Assembly: GCA_041629655.1 (NCBI GenBank)
Contig: JBFKMV010000120.1
Span: 1-15,705 of the forward strand
Source: JBFKMV01 sp041629655
Lineage (GTDB): Bacteria > Acidobacteriota > Polarisedimenticolia > Polarisedimenticolales > Polarisedimenticolaceae
Direction of reading: 5' to 3'
Length of the DNA: 15,705 bases
The notes below the pieces were generated by a model, which worked only from the letters and a program-made list of their open reading frames with translations, was not told the DNA's origin and searched no databases. This document shows, in pieces, positions 7,128 to 15,500 of this stretch (positions are counted from its first letter, which is position 1; the number at the start of each line of letters is the position of its first letter). Made by a program: the position numbers and the translations under genes.

Positions 7128-9557
7128 CTAGCCCGAGCGCCGGGCGGCGCGATGGGCCAGGAAGCGCTCCCGGCAGGCGCGGGCCTGCTCGCGGACGTCC
7201 GCGAAGCCCGGCAGGGCCCGCACGGCCCCGAGCAGCGGGTCGTTGTTCAGCAGCGGGTAGCTGCAGTAGTTCTTCTCGATCGCGGCGCGCAGCATCCGCA
7301 GCGCCCGCTCGGGCTCGTCGCAGAAGGCGAGCATCGACGCGCTCCAGTAGAGCTGCTCGGAATCGCGGACCGTGGACCAGAACTGCTCGTACCCCGCCGC
7401 GAACTCCGGGTCCGGCACGGGCCGGTTCTCGATGCAGGCCAGCAGCCAGTCGCCGAACGGGTCCTGGGGCAAGGTGCGTCCGATCTCGGCGGCGCGCCCC
7501 AGCTCCCCGGTGCGCAGGGCCACGCCGATCTGGTTGCTGCGCGACCACTCCGACGACGCGTCCAGGGCGAGGAACTGCCGCGCCCGGTCGTACTCGCCCG
7601 CCATGTAGGCCGTGATCCCGCAGGAACGCCAGCCGGGATTGGTGGGGTCGAGCGCCAGCGCCGCATCACACTCGCGCAGCGCCTCGTCGAGCAGGCCGGC
7701 GTAGCGCAGCACGTAGCCCAGCACGAAGTGCGCCTCGGGACTGCTCGGGTTGCGCGCCAGCAGCGTTGTCGCCTCGTCGTAGGCGCCGGTGAGATCCCCC
7801 TTCTCGACCTGGAGCACGATCAGCCGCAGCGACGCGCCGGTCAGGGTCGGATCCAGCTCCAGCGCGCGGCGCGCCGCCTGCTCGGCGCGATCGTGGGCCT
7901 CGTGGCCCCCGAAGGCGTAGTTACCGTCGTAGTAGTAGCGCACCGACAGCTCGGCCCACGCCGGGGCGTAGGTGTCCTCCAGCGCGACGGCCTGTTCCAA
8001 CAGCTCGATCGCGCGCTTGTTCGGTTGCGGGTCCTTGCCGGTTCCGAGGCCGCGCATGAACAGCCGGTAGGCCTCGGGATTCTCGGGCAGGTCCGCTCCC
8101 GCCCCGCCCGGCGCCGCCGCGCCGAGCTGCGGGAGCAGCCCGCTCTCGATCCGGCCGGCCACGGTGCGCCGCAGCGCGATCAGATCGTCCGACTGCACGG
8201 GCAGGCTCTCGCGCCACAGCACGCGGCTTTCTTCGACGTCGATCGCCTCCAGCGTCAGGTGCAGCTGCTGGCCCTGCTTGAAGTACTGGCCGGTGACGAT
8301 GTTGGCCGCCCCCAGCTCGCGGCTGGCCTGTCCCGGATCGACGACGGCTCCGGCGTAGCGGGCGGTCATGGCGAAGGGGCGCACGGAGAGCGACGGCGCC
8401 CGGCTGAGCGCGGTGGTGATCTCGTCCGGCACGGCCAGCCGCAGGTAGTCGATCGACTCGTCGCCGCTGAGGTTCTGGAACGGCAGCACCGCGATGCTCT
8501 GTCGCTGCTCGGCGCCGGCGGGCGCCGGCTGCCGTCCCTTGAGCAGCCAGCCGGTCACCGCCGCCGCGCCGACCAGCAACAGCACCGTGGCCGCCAGCCC
8601 GATCAGCCGCGACGGCCGGTGCGGAGTCTCGGCGGCGGGCACGGCGGCCGACGATCCGGTCATCGCCGGTGCGTCCAGCTCGCCGGACTCGACCTCGCGC
8701 CTGAGGTCCTGAAGCTCGTTCCGCACGTCCAGCACCGACTGGTAGCGGCGCTCGGGGTCCTTCTCCAGGCAGTGGCGGATGATGCGGCCGAGGTGGCGCG
8801 GCAGCCCGGCGCGCAGCTCCTGCACCGGCTGCGGGTTGTCGCGCAGGATCGACGACATCAGCTCGACGGAGGAGTCGCCGCCGAACGGCCGCCGGCCGGT
8901 GGCCATCTCGTACAGCATCACGCCCAGCGAGAAGATGTCGGCGCGGTGATCGACCGCCTTGCCCTGCAGCTGCTCCGGCGCCATGTACGGTACGGTGCCG
9001 ACGACGACGCCGTCCTTGGTCAGCGACTCGTCGGCGGCGCGCGTCTCTTCCTGCTCGGCCGGGGTTCCGGGCGCCGGCTCCGGATGCTCGAACATCTTGG
9101 CCAGCCCGAAGTCGAGCACCTTGACCCGGCCCTCGGGACCCACCATCACGTTGGCCGGCTTGAGGTCGCGGTGGGCGATGCCCCTGGCGTGGGCCGCGGC
9201 CAGCGCGTCGGCCAGCGGCACGGCGATGTCGAACAACCGCCCGAGGTCCAGGCCGCCGCGCCCGATCACGCGGTCCAGCGGCTCGCCCTCGGCCAGCTCC
9301 ATGGTCAAAAAGTGCACCCCCTCGGCCTGCTCGACCGAGTGGATGGTGACGATGCCGGGGTGGCTCAGCGCCGCCACCGCGCGCGCCTCGCGCTCGAACC
9401 GCTCGAGACGCGTCGGCTCGGAGGCCATCTGCTCCGGCAGCACCTTCAGCGCAACGCGCCGCCCGAGCTTCTGGTCCTCGGCGAGATAGACCTCGCCCAT
9501 CCCGCCCTGCCCGAGGCGTTCCACGATCCGGTACTGGTTGAGCGTTCGTCCGACCAC
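7128..9557 (-). CDS. Transmembrane Hanks-type Ser/Thr kinase with TolB-like and TPR sensor region
   Basis: 809-residue receptor-type kinase. The cytoplasmic kinase domain (about 10-275) has the glycine loop GQGGMGEVY (16-24), ATP-binding Lys38 in VALKVL, catalytic Asp131 in HRDLKPANV, DFG at 149-151 and APEQ at 193-196, so it looks active. A Pro/Ala-rich juxtamembrane region leads to one helix at about 317-339. The outer part holds a TolB-like domain (about 354-475, with IAVLPFQNLSGD) and TPR-type helical repeats from about 490 to the C-terminus. This architecture is common in Acidobacteriota and relatives. The GTG at 9557 matches the usual family start (VGRTLxxYRI) and removes a basic 35-residue extension to an upstream ATG that looks non-coding. 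No Shine-Dalgarno precedes it. The TPR region probably senses protein partners outside the membrane, an inference from architecture. Confidence 0.93.
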   Translation of the reverse strand: MVGRTLNQYRIVERLGQGGMGEVYLAEDQKLGRRVALKVLPEQMASEPTRLERFEREARAVAALSHPGIVTIHSVEQAEGVHFLTMELAEGEPLDRVIGRGGLDLGRLFDIAVPLADALAAAHARGIAHRDLKPANVMVGPEGRVKVLDFGLAKMFEHPEPAPGTPAEQEETRAADESLTKDGVVVGTVPYMAPEQLQGKAVDHRADIFSLGVMLYEMATGRRPFGGDSSVELMSSILRDNPQPVQELRAGLPRHLGRIIRHCLEKDPERRYQSVLDVRNELQDLRREVESGELDAPAMTGSSAAVPAAETPHRPSRLIGLAATVLLLVGAAAVTGWLLKGRQPAPAGAEQRQSIAVLPFQNLSGDESIDYLRLAVPDEITTALSRAPSLSVRPFAMTARYAGAVVDPGQASRELGAANIVTGQYFKQGQQLHLTLEAIDVEESRVLWRESLPVQSDDLIALRRTVAGRIESGLLPQLGAAAPGGAGADLPENPEAYRLFMRGLGTGKDPQPNKRAIELLEQAVALEDTYAPAWAELSVRYYYDGNYAFGGHEAHDRAEQAARRALELDPTLTGASLRLIVLQVEKGDLTGAYDEATTLLARNPSSPEAHFVLGYVLRYAGLLDEALRECDAALALDPTNPGWRSCGITAYMAGEYDRARQFLALDASSEWSRSNQIGVALRTGELGRAAEIGRTLPQDPFGDWLLACIENRPVPDPEFAAGYEQFWSTVRDSEQLYWSASMLAFCDEPERALRMLRAAIEKNYCSYPLLNNDPLLGAVRALPGFADVREQARACRERFLAHRAARRSG

Positions 9558-9563
9558 GGAGAG

Positions 9564-9569
9564 AGAATA
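9564..9569 (-). promoter_or_regulatory. Possible -10 element for a leaderless kinase mRNA
   Basis: Read on the minus strand, TATTCT ends 6 bases before the GTG start of the kinase. With no Shine-Dalgarno in between, a leaderless transcript is plausible. No -35 match is seen at 16-18 bases upstream. Confidence 0.3.
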
Positions 9570-9684
9570 CCCCAGCCACGAGCCGTGTGGCGACGGGCGG
9601 CGGATTCTTGCCGCCCCCGGCAGCGACCTGCCGACTGCGCCTCGGAGCGCGCCGGGATTCACTCGATTTCCGGCCTCGTGTGCA

Positions 9685-9701
9685 CTGGCACGCGGCGTGC
9701 T
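9685..9701 (+). promoter_or_regulatory. Sigma-54 (RpoN) promoter of flgDE
   Basis: CTGGCACGCGGCGTGCT matches the sigma-54 consensus CTGGCACG-N4-TTGCW with one mismatch, G for the first T of the -12 block. The invariant GG (9687-9688) and GC (9699-9700) have the required spacing. Predicted initiation near 9712 gives a leader of about 27 bases before flgD. Sigma-54 control of hook genes is well established in many flagellated bacteria. I did not identify the enhancer or the activator. Confidence 0.75.
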
Positions 9702-9738
9702 CTACCTGACGCCCTTCGAACTTCACGGAGAGCGCGTG

Positions 9739-10422
9739 ATGGAAACGAGCTTCGATCCGATCCTGTCCAGTGCCGCCGCCGCCGAGCGCGCGAAGCAGGA
9801 AGCGTTGTTTGCACCCAAGGAGCTGGGCCGCGAGGAGTTCCTGCAGCTGTTGATCGCCAAGCTGGAGAACCAGGACCCGCTGGCGCCCTCCCAGGACACC
9901 GAGTTCATCTCGCAGCTCGCGACGTTTTCGAGTCTCGAGCAGCTGATCTCCGCCAACGACAACCTGGAGAACCTCGCCGTCGGGCAGGCCACGCTGGTCA
10001 ACTCCCAGGCGTTGGGCCTGATCGGCAAGGACGCGCTCGTCGCGGGCACCGACAGCGTCAGCATCCGCTCCGGCAAACCGGACACGCTGGTCTACACGCT
10101 GCCCAAGCCGGCCAGCCAGGCCACGCTGACGATCTACAGCTCGGACGGCGCGCCCGTCCGCACCTTCGAGCTCGAGCGCACGGCCGGCGGCCGGCACGTC
10201 CTGGAGTGGGACGGCCTGGACGACGACGGCAACCCGGTCGGCGACGGGGAGTACCGCATCGAGGTCAACGCCGCGGACAGCGAGGGCGAGCCGATGGAGA
10301 TCGCCCTGTTCCAGTCGGTGCGCATCGAGGGTGTCACGTTCGTCAACGGCGCGATCGCGCTGATTTCCGGTAATCGCGAGATTCCATTCGATTCCATCGT
10401 CGAGTTCCGCGCGGGAGATTGA
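9739..10422 (+). CDS. flgD: Flagellar hook assembly scaffold FlgD
   Basis: 227-residue hook-capping protein, which sits at the tip of the growing hook and is needed for FlgE polymerisation. The signature N-terminal region is clear at residues 31-70: FLQLLIAKLENQDPLAP followed by TEFISQLATFSSLEQL. A FlgD Ig-like domain covers about 115-182 with the typical turn WDGLDDDGN (157-165), flanked by the split Tudor-like segments (about 93-112 and 187-225). The ATG is chosen because GGAG (9727-9730) lies 8 bases upstream and the protein then has normal length; an in-frame GTG immediately before it is possible but less likely. The gene lies behind a sigma-54-type promoter and 30 bases upstream of flgE. 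No fliK or other flagellar gene precedes it here; the upstream neighbour is the divergent kinase. Confidence 0.95.
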   Translation: METSFDPILSSAAAAERAKQEALFAPKELGREEFLQLLIAKLENQDPLAPSQDTEFISQLATFSSLEQLISANDNLENLAVGQATLVNSQALGLIGKDALVAGTDSVSIRSGKPDTLVYTLPKPASQATLTIYSSDGAPVRTFELERTAGGRHVLEWDGLDDDGNPVGDGEYRIEVNAADSEGEPMEIALFQSVRIEGVTFVNGAIALISGNREIPFDSIVEFRAGD

Positions 10423-10452
10423 CGGAACCCGACTCCAAGAGGAGGAAGCAAG

Positions 10453-11760
10453 ATGTCGTTCAGCTCGTTCTACGCCGGCCTGTCGGGTCTGCAGGCGAAC
10501 GCCAACCGGCTCAACGTGATCGGCAACAACCTGGCCAACGTCAACACCGTGGGCTTCAAGTCGAGCCGGGTGACGTTCCAGGACATCTTCAGCAGCACCG
10601 GCAGCGGCGTGAACCTGGCGGGCAACCCGCAGCAGGTCGGACGCGGCGCCCAGATCGGGGGCATCGACCCGGTGTTCGCGCAGGGCTCGCTGCAGTCGAC
10701 CTCGCTGCTGACGGATCTGTCGATCCAGGGCAGCGGGTTCTTCGTGCTGCGCGGGCCGCAGGGCGGGCTGTCCTTCTCGCGCGCCGGGAACTTCAACTTC
10801 GACCGGGACGGCAACCTGGTCGCCCCGAGCGGACGGATCGTCCAGGGCTACACCCAGCAGAACGACGACGGGTCGATCGTGGCCTCGGGCGCGCTGTCGA
10901 ACATCAACATCCCGGCCGGCCTCAGCTCGCCCCCCCGCGCCACGAGCGAGTTCAACGCCTTCGTCAACCTCGGCGCGGACTCGATCGTCGACGATCCGGT
11001 GACCGTGGGCGTCGACGAGGCGGAGACGTTCTCCACGTCGATCGCGATCTACGACTCGCTGGGCGGGCGGCACAACGTCACGCTCACCTTCACCCCGATC
11101 GACACCGATGCCGACGGCAAGCAGGACGAGTGGCAGTACGAGGTGACCGCGCCGGGAGACGAGATCGTCGGTGGCGTCGCGGGCACGCCCTTCGTCCTCG
11201 ACTCGGGCACCGTCGATTTCGACTCGGACGGGCAGCTGATCGCACCGGCGGGCAACGTCACGATCACCGTGCCGGGCTGGACCAACGGCGCCGGCGCGCA
11301 GGACGTGACCTGGGAGCTCTACGACCCGCAGGGTGACGGCATCATCACCGGCTTCTCGGGCCCCTCGGCGATCTCGTCCTCGAACCAGGACGGCTACGGC
11401 CTCGGCGTGTTGCGCACGCTGACCATCGAGCAGGACGGGTTGATCTCGGGCCTGTTCACCAACGGCGCCTCGCTCGAGCTGGCCCGCGTCGCGCTGGCGA
11501 CGTTCAACAACGACAGCGGCCTGCTGCGCGACGGCCAGAACGCGTTCCTGGAGACCAACACCGCCGGGCTGGCCACGATCGGCTCGCCCAACTCCGGCGG
11601 CCGCGGGATCGTCACCGCCAACACGCTGGAGCTGTCGAACGTCGACGTGACACAGGAGTTCACCGACCTGATCATCAGCCAGCGGGGCTACCAGGCCAAC
11701 AGCCGCATCATCACGACCACCGACGAGGTGATGCAGGAGGCGTTGAACCTCAAGCGTTAA
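10453..11760 (+). CDS. flgE: Flagellar hook protein FlgE
   Basis: 435-residue hook subunit. The N-terminal rod/hook signature is intact (residues 1-40, including NRLNVIGNNLANVNTVGFK), as is the C-terminal coiled-coil region from about 393 (LELSNVDVTQEFTDLIIS and RGYQANSR), so the protein is complete and axial. The middle holds FlaE-type strands at about 185-330, including IAIYDSLGG and FDSDGQL. A DxDxDG loop with acidic residues (Asp217, 219, 221, 225, Glu226) looks like a calcium-binding loop, unusual for a hook protein. AGGAGG lies 7 bases before the ATG, a strong ribosome binding site suited to a highly expressed structural protein. No cysteine is present. It is the last gene of the unit and is followed by a terminator. 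Confidence 0.95.
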   Translation: MSFSSFYAGLSGLQANANRLNVIGNNLANVNTVGFKSSRVTFQDIFSSTGSGVNLAGNPQQVGRGAQIGGIDPVFAQGSLQSTSLLTDLSIQGSGFFVLRGPQGGLSFSRAGNFNFDRDGNLVAPSGRIVQGYTQQNDDGSIVASGALSNINIPAGLSSPPRATSEFNAFVNLGADSIVDDPVTVGVDEAETFSTSIAIYDSLGGRHNVTLTFTPIDTDADGKQDEWQYEVTAPGDEIVGGVAGTPFVLDSGTVDFDSDGQLIAPAGNVTITVPGWTNGAGAQDVTWELYDPQGDGIITGFSGPSAISSSNQDGYGLGVLRTLTIEQDGLISGLFTNGASLELARVALATFNNDSGLLRDGQNAFLETNTAGLATIGSPNSGGRGIVTANTLELSNVDVTQEFTDLIISQRGYQANSRIITTTDEVMQEALNLKR

Positions 11761-11813
11761 TCCCGATTCCAGCGTTCTCGAGCTTCTCTCTTCGGCGGCT
11801 CGGGGCACCTCCG

Positions 11814-11846
11814 GGGCCACCCGTTTCCTGGCGGGTGGCCCTTTTT
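11814..11846 (+). terminator. Rho-independent terminator of flgDE
   Basis: A perfect 10-bp stem, GGGCCACCCG (11814-11823) with CGGGTGGCCC (11832-11841), encloses the 8-base loop TTTCCTGG and is followed at once by TTTTT (11842-11846). It lies 53 bases after the flgE stop and closes the hook unit. Confidence 0.9.
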
Positions 11847-11889
11847 CGTGCTCTCCCGAGGACCCCGAAACCCGGCCTCCGGCCTCGCG

Positions 11890-11895
11890 TACAAT
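11890..11895 (+). promoter_or_regulatory. Possible -10 element (TACAAT) of the CxxCK protein gene
   Basis: TACAAT lies between the hook terminator and the next start codon, in the place where a promoter is needed. It would give a leader of about 70 bases. No -35 hexamer is recognisable, so this is tentative. Confidence 0.35.
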
Positions 11896-11945
11896 CCGGA
11901 ATAAGACGGACGCGTCGGGTTGTTGGCGTTTTCAAAGCACGTTCG

Positions 11946-11959
11946 CGGGGCGCACCCCG
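11946..11959 (+). promoter_or_regulatory. Short leader hairpin directly upstream of the ribosome binding site
   Basis: CGGGG and CCCCG can pair around the loop CGCA, ending one base before AGGAGG (11961-11966). It may stabilise the 5' end or affect ribosome access. The stem is only 5 bp, though all G-C. Confidence 0.3.
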
Positions 11960-11972
11960 GAGGAGGTTCGAG

Positions 11973-12467
11973 ATGAGGAAGCTCGGATTGACGATCATGG
12001 TCCTGGCCGCCGTGGCGGTGGCGCTGCCGATGCCGGCCGACGAGGAACCGTGGTTCGACCTGACCAACTGCGCGATGTGCAAGAACCTGGCGGCCGAGGA
12101 AGGCCTGATGGACAGCATGAAGTGGGAGGTCCACAAGATCGACAACGGCATGCTGTCCGTGGCGGTGATCCCCGCCGAGCACCAGGCCGCATTCGCCCGG
12201 GCCGGCGAGAAGATGGAGGCCGTGGTGGGTAAGATGCAGCAGGGGGAGCAGCTCCCACTGTGCGGATTCTGCAAGTCCTACGGCAACCTGGCCATGCACG
12301 GGGCGAAGTCCGAGGAGATCCACACCAAGGCCGGACACATCAGCCTGACCACCTCGAGCGACGCCAAGGTGGTCGCCATGATCCACGCGCACGCCGACCG
12401 CACCAACGCCGAGTACGAGAAGTGGCTCGCCGAGCAGGGCGCCGGCGGCGCCGGCGCCGGCGACTAG
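11973..12467 (+). CDS. Small secreted protein of unknown function with two CxxCK motifs
   Basis: 164-residue protein that I do not recognise. A Sec-type signal peptide is clear: MRK, a hydrophobic core at residues 5-19 and likely cleavage after MPA (about residue 22). The mature part has exactly four cysteines in two pairs, CAMCK (33-37) and CGFCK (97-101), and seven histidines (54, 70, 109, 117, 122, 138, 140), including HAH near the C-terminus. This suggests metal binding or thiol redox chemistry in the periplasm. CxxCK is also the heme-binding form of the NrfA active site, a less likely alternative. It ends in a Gly/Ala repeat encoded by a GC-only tract. The ATG at 11973 has AGGAGG 6 bases upstream; the open frame extends back to 11835, but that start would lie inside the terminator. 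It is monocistronic by position. Confidence 0.82.
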   Translation: MRKLGLTIMVLAAVAVALPMPADEEPWFDLTNCAMCKNLAAEEGLMDSMKWEVHKIDNGMLSVAVIPAEHQAAFARAGEKMEAVVGKMQQGEQLPLCGFCKSYGNLAMHGAKSEEIHTKAGHISLTTSSDAKVVAMIHAHADRTNAEYEKWLAEQGAGGAGAGD

Positions 12468-12500
12468 GTCGCTCCGGTCGCGGGCCGCGGTCGTCGCGCG

Positions 12501-15500
12501 CTAGCGGTCCACCTCGCGGACCCGCTCGGCGGTCCGGCCCGCGCCGTCGGTCACGGTCAGCGTGACCTTCAGCGGGAACTTCGCCACCAGCAGCTTCTTG
12601 CCGTCGAGGGTGAGCCTCCACGACACGGTCGCCTCGGCGGCCGGATCGGCGGCGGCGGCGAGCCAGGCCGCGAGCTCGTCGAGCTGATCGACCCGTTTGA
12701 CCTCGATGCCTCGTGCGTCGCGGACCAGCAGCGAGGCGCGGGTGAGGCCGGCGCCGCCGACGCGGCCCTCCAGCCGCAGGTCGCGCGCCAGCACCGAGCC
12801 GCCCCAGCGGGCCGTCGTGATCTCGGCGGCGGGTCCCGCGGCAGCGGGTGCGGGCGCCGCGGTTTCCGGTGCGAGCTCGTCGGCGGGCGGTGGCGTGGCC
12901 GGGGTGCCGGGAGCCGGCGGAGTCGGTTCCGGGGTCGGCCGGATCCCGAGCCGTTTCTGGAGCTCGTCGCGCACGCTGTCCTTGGCGCGGTCCCGGATCG
13001 CATCGCGGGCGACCGCCTTGAGATCGACACCCGGCGTCGGCGCGCTGAACGGACCCGAGAGCGAGAACGGCAGCTCGACCCGCGCGGCGCGCGAGCTCCA
13101 GAACGCCTCGGCCGCGCGACTTCCCTCGGCGCGCATCGACGCGCTGATCTCCGGCGAGAACGCCAGCACGAACTGCCCGTCGAGCAGCGCCGTCAACAGG
13201 TCCAGCTTGCCCTTGCCGCTGAGCTCGAACTCGGTCGACTCCAGCAGCAGCCCGTCGAAGGCCAGCTTGCCGCCCTCGATCCGGAGACCGCTGATCAACC
13301 GGCTGAACTCGGTCCCCTCGGTGGCGGCGCGCTTGCTGATGCGCTTCAGGGTCGTCTCGCCGAACAGCCCCGAGACCTTGGACAGCGTCTTGAGCACGTC
13401 GAGCTTGCCGACGCGACCCTCGCGCACCTCCATCCCGCCCTGGCCCTGCATGCCGCGCACGATCGACTCGTAGTCCAGGCCCCGGCCGCGGGTCTCGATC
13501 CGGCCGGAGAAGCTGCCCGTCAGCAGGCCGGGGCTGCCGAGGTTGTCGGTCAGGAAGGCGTCGGTGTTCACGCCCTGCGCCTCGCCGCGGATGTCGAACG
13601 CCGGCTGCGGCGTGGCGAAGCTCGCCGCGACGGTGCCGCGGTACGTGCCCTCGTACAACCCCACGCTCACGGGATCGAGCGTCACGACCCCGCTCTCGTA
13701 GCGCATCCGGGTCTCCAGGTTCGCGAAGTCGAGCGTCTGGAAGGTGCCGGACGCGATACGGATCGTGCCGTCGAGCAGCAGGTCGGGCGGGCCCGCGGCC
13801 GCCGCGTCCGGCGTCGTTTCCGTCGCGGGGTCGGTGCGCAGGAACGAGAACAGCTCGCCCAGGTCGGCGCGCTGCGAACGCAGCTCGAACGCGACGCGCG
13901 GCCGCTCGAATCCCTCCAGGGTCACGCGCCCGGCGACGTCGCTGCCGCCGACGACCCCGCTCAACGAGGTGATGGCGACGCGCTGGCCCTCGAGCACCAC
14001 GTCGGCGCCGACCTTCTCGAACGGCTGGTCCATCAGCGCGTGGCGGAACGTGAAGTCGCGGAGCTTGGCGCTGCCCTGGAGGTCGGGCAGGCGGTCCTCG
14101 CCGTACAGGCCGCGCACCCGCGCCTGCACGTCGACCGGCGTCGGCGACGCGAACGAGAACGGGAGGTCCGAGGCCACCAGCGAGAGCAACGCGGCCAGCC
14201 GGTCGGCCGAGATGCGGGTCGGCGCCAGCGTGAGGTCGACCCGGCGCAGCCGGCCTTCCTCGCGCAGCGTACCCTTCAGCTCCAGCCGCTCCCCGCCGGT
14301 TTCGAGCGCCAGCGACCGCAGCTCGAGATTCGCGCCCGCGTCCCGCGCCGCCACGTCGAACCGCGCGTTCAGGTCGAGCGGCATCGTGCGTGACGAGCCG
14401 TCGGGCGCCGCGAGCGTGACCCGCGCGCCGGCGACGCGGAACGTCCCCGCGACGTCGGGCCGGCCCGGAAGCGCGCCGGCTACCTGGAGCTCCAGCGCGG
14501 CGCCGGCGGAGCGTCCGGTGAGGTCGATCGCGCCGGCCAGCGCTTGCCGCACCAGCGGCGCGGGAATCGGATCGATGCTGACGGACAGCTCGGCGGGGAG
14601 GTCCTCGCTTCCCGTGGCGCGCGGCCCGAGCCGCCCGCGGACCGCCAGCTCGCCGCGCTGGCCGCCGCTCTCCAGCGTCGCGCCGAGATCGATCCGGGCC
14701 GGGGCTGCGCCGGGGAGCCGGTCCAGCGTCAAGCTCAGCTGCTCCAGCGCCAGCGCCAACGGCTCGCCTGCGCCCGAAGCGTCCCGCACGCGGATCGTCG
14801 CCTCACGCAGCTCGAGCCCCGACAGCTCGAACGCCGGGCCGGCCGCGGCGTCCTGTTCCGGTCCCGCGGGGACGGACGGCAGGTTCCAGCTTCCGTCCTT
14901 GCCGCGGCGGAGGTTCAGCTCGAGGCCCGTCACGCGCACGTCGGACAGCGCGGTCCGCGACGTGGCGCCGAACGACGCGTCGAGCCGCGCCTCGGTGGAG
15001 AACGCCCGCTGGCCCAGCAACCCGTCGGGCAGCGGCATCAACGCGGCGAGCACGTCGGCGAGCGCCGCGGGCGCGACGTCGCGCAGCTCGATCCGGCCGG
15101 CCACGACCGTCGGCTGCCCGACGGGCGGCGCGAGCGGACCGGCGCGGCCCTCGAAACGCAACCGCGCCCCCGGCGCGCCGGCCAGCCGGGTGTCGAGCTG
15201 CAGCTCGAACGGGCGGTCGGGTGAGAGACCGTCGAGACGCAGCCCGAGGCCCTCCAGCCCGATCTCGAGCGGGCGCGCGCGACCGGCGCCGGCGTCGCGG
15301 ATCAGGATGGTGCCGTCGGTGATCCGCAGCGACTCGACCCGGAACGCCGGCGTGCCCGGGGTCGCGGGGCCCGGGCCGTCACCGTCGCCCGGGGCCAGCA
15401 AGCGCTCCACGTTCCAGCCGCCGTCGGCCCCGCGCTCCAGACGCAACCGCGGAGCCTGGACCACGAGCGACGTGACCTCGAGACGTTTACGCAGCAGCGG

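Noticed and set aside
6195..10373. Very long plus-strand open frame opposite the kinase and partner gene
   Set aside because: High-GC shadow: composition is Arg/Ala/Gln/His-rich and low in complexity, and real, recognisable proteins lie on the other strand or in another frame.
7921..11820. 1299-codon minus-strand open frame opposite flgD and flgE
   Set aside because: It runs antisense to two clear flagellar genes and out of frame with the kinase. Its composition is biased (Arg, Val, Asp, Gln), and it has no domain-like features.
11835..11972. Upstream in-frame start for the secreted CxxCK protein
   Set aside because: It would begin inside the hook terminator and add a basic 46-residue leader that buries the signal peptide. 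AGGAGG supports the ATG at 11973.
12438..12500. GC-rich self-complementary stretch between the secreted-protein and AsmA genes as a terminator
   Set aside because: No stable stem with a sensible loop, and no T-tract on either strand. Part of it encodes the Gly/Ala tail.
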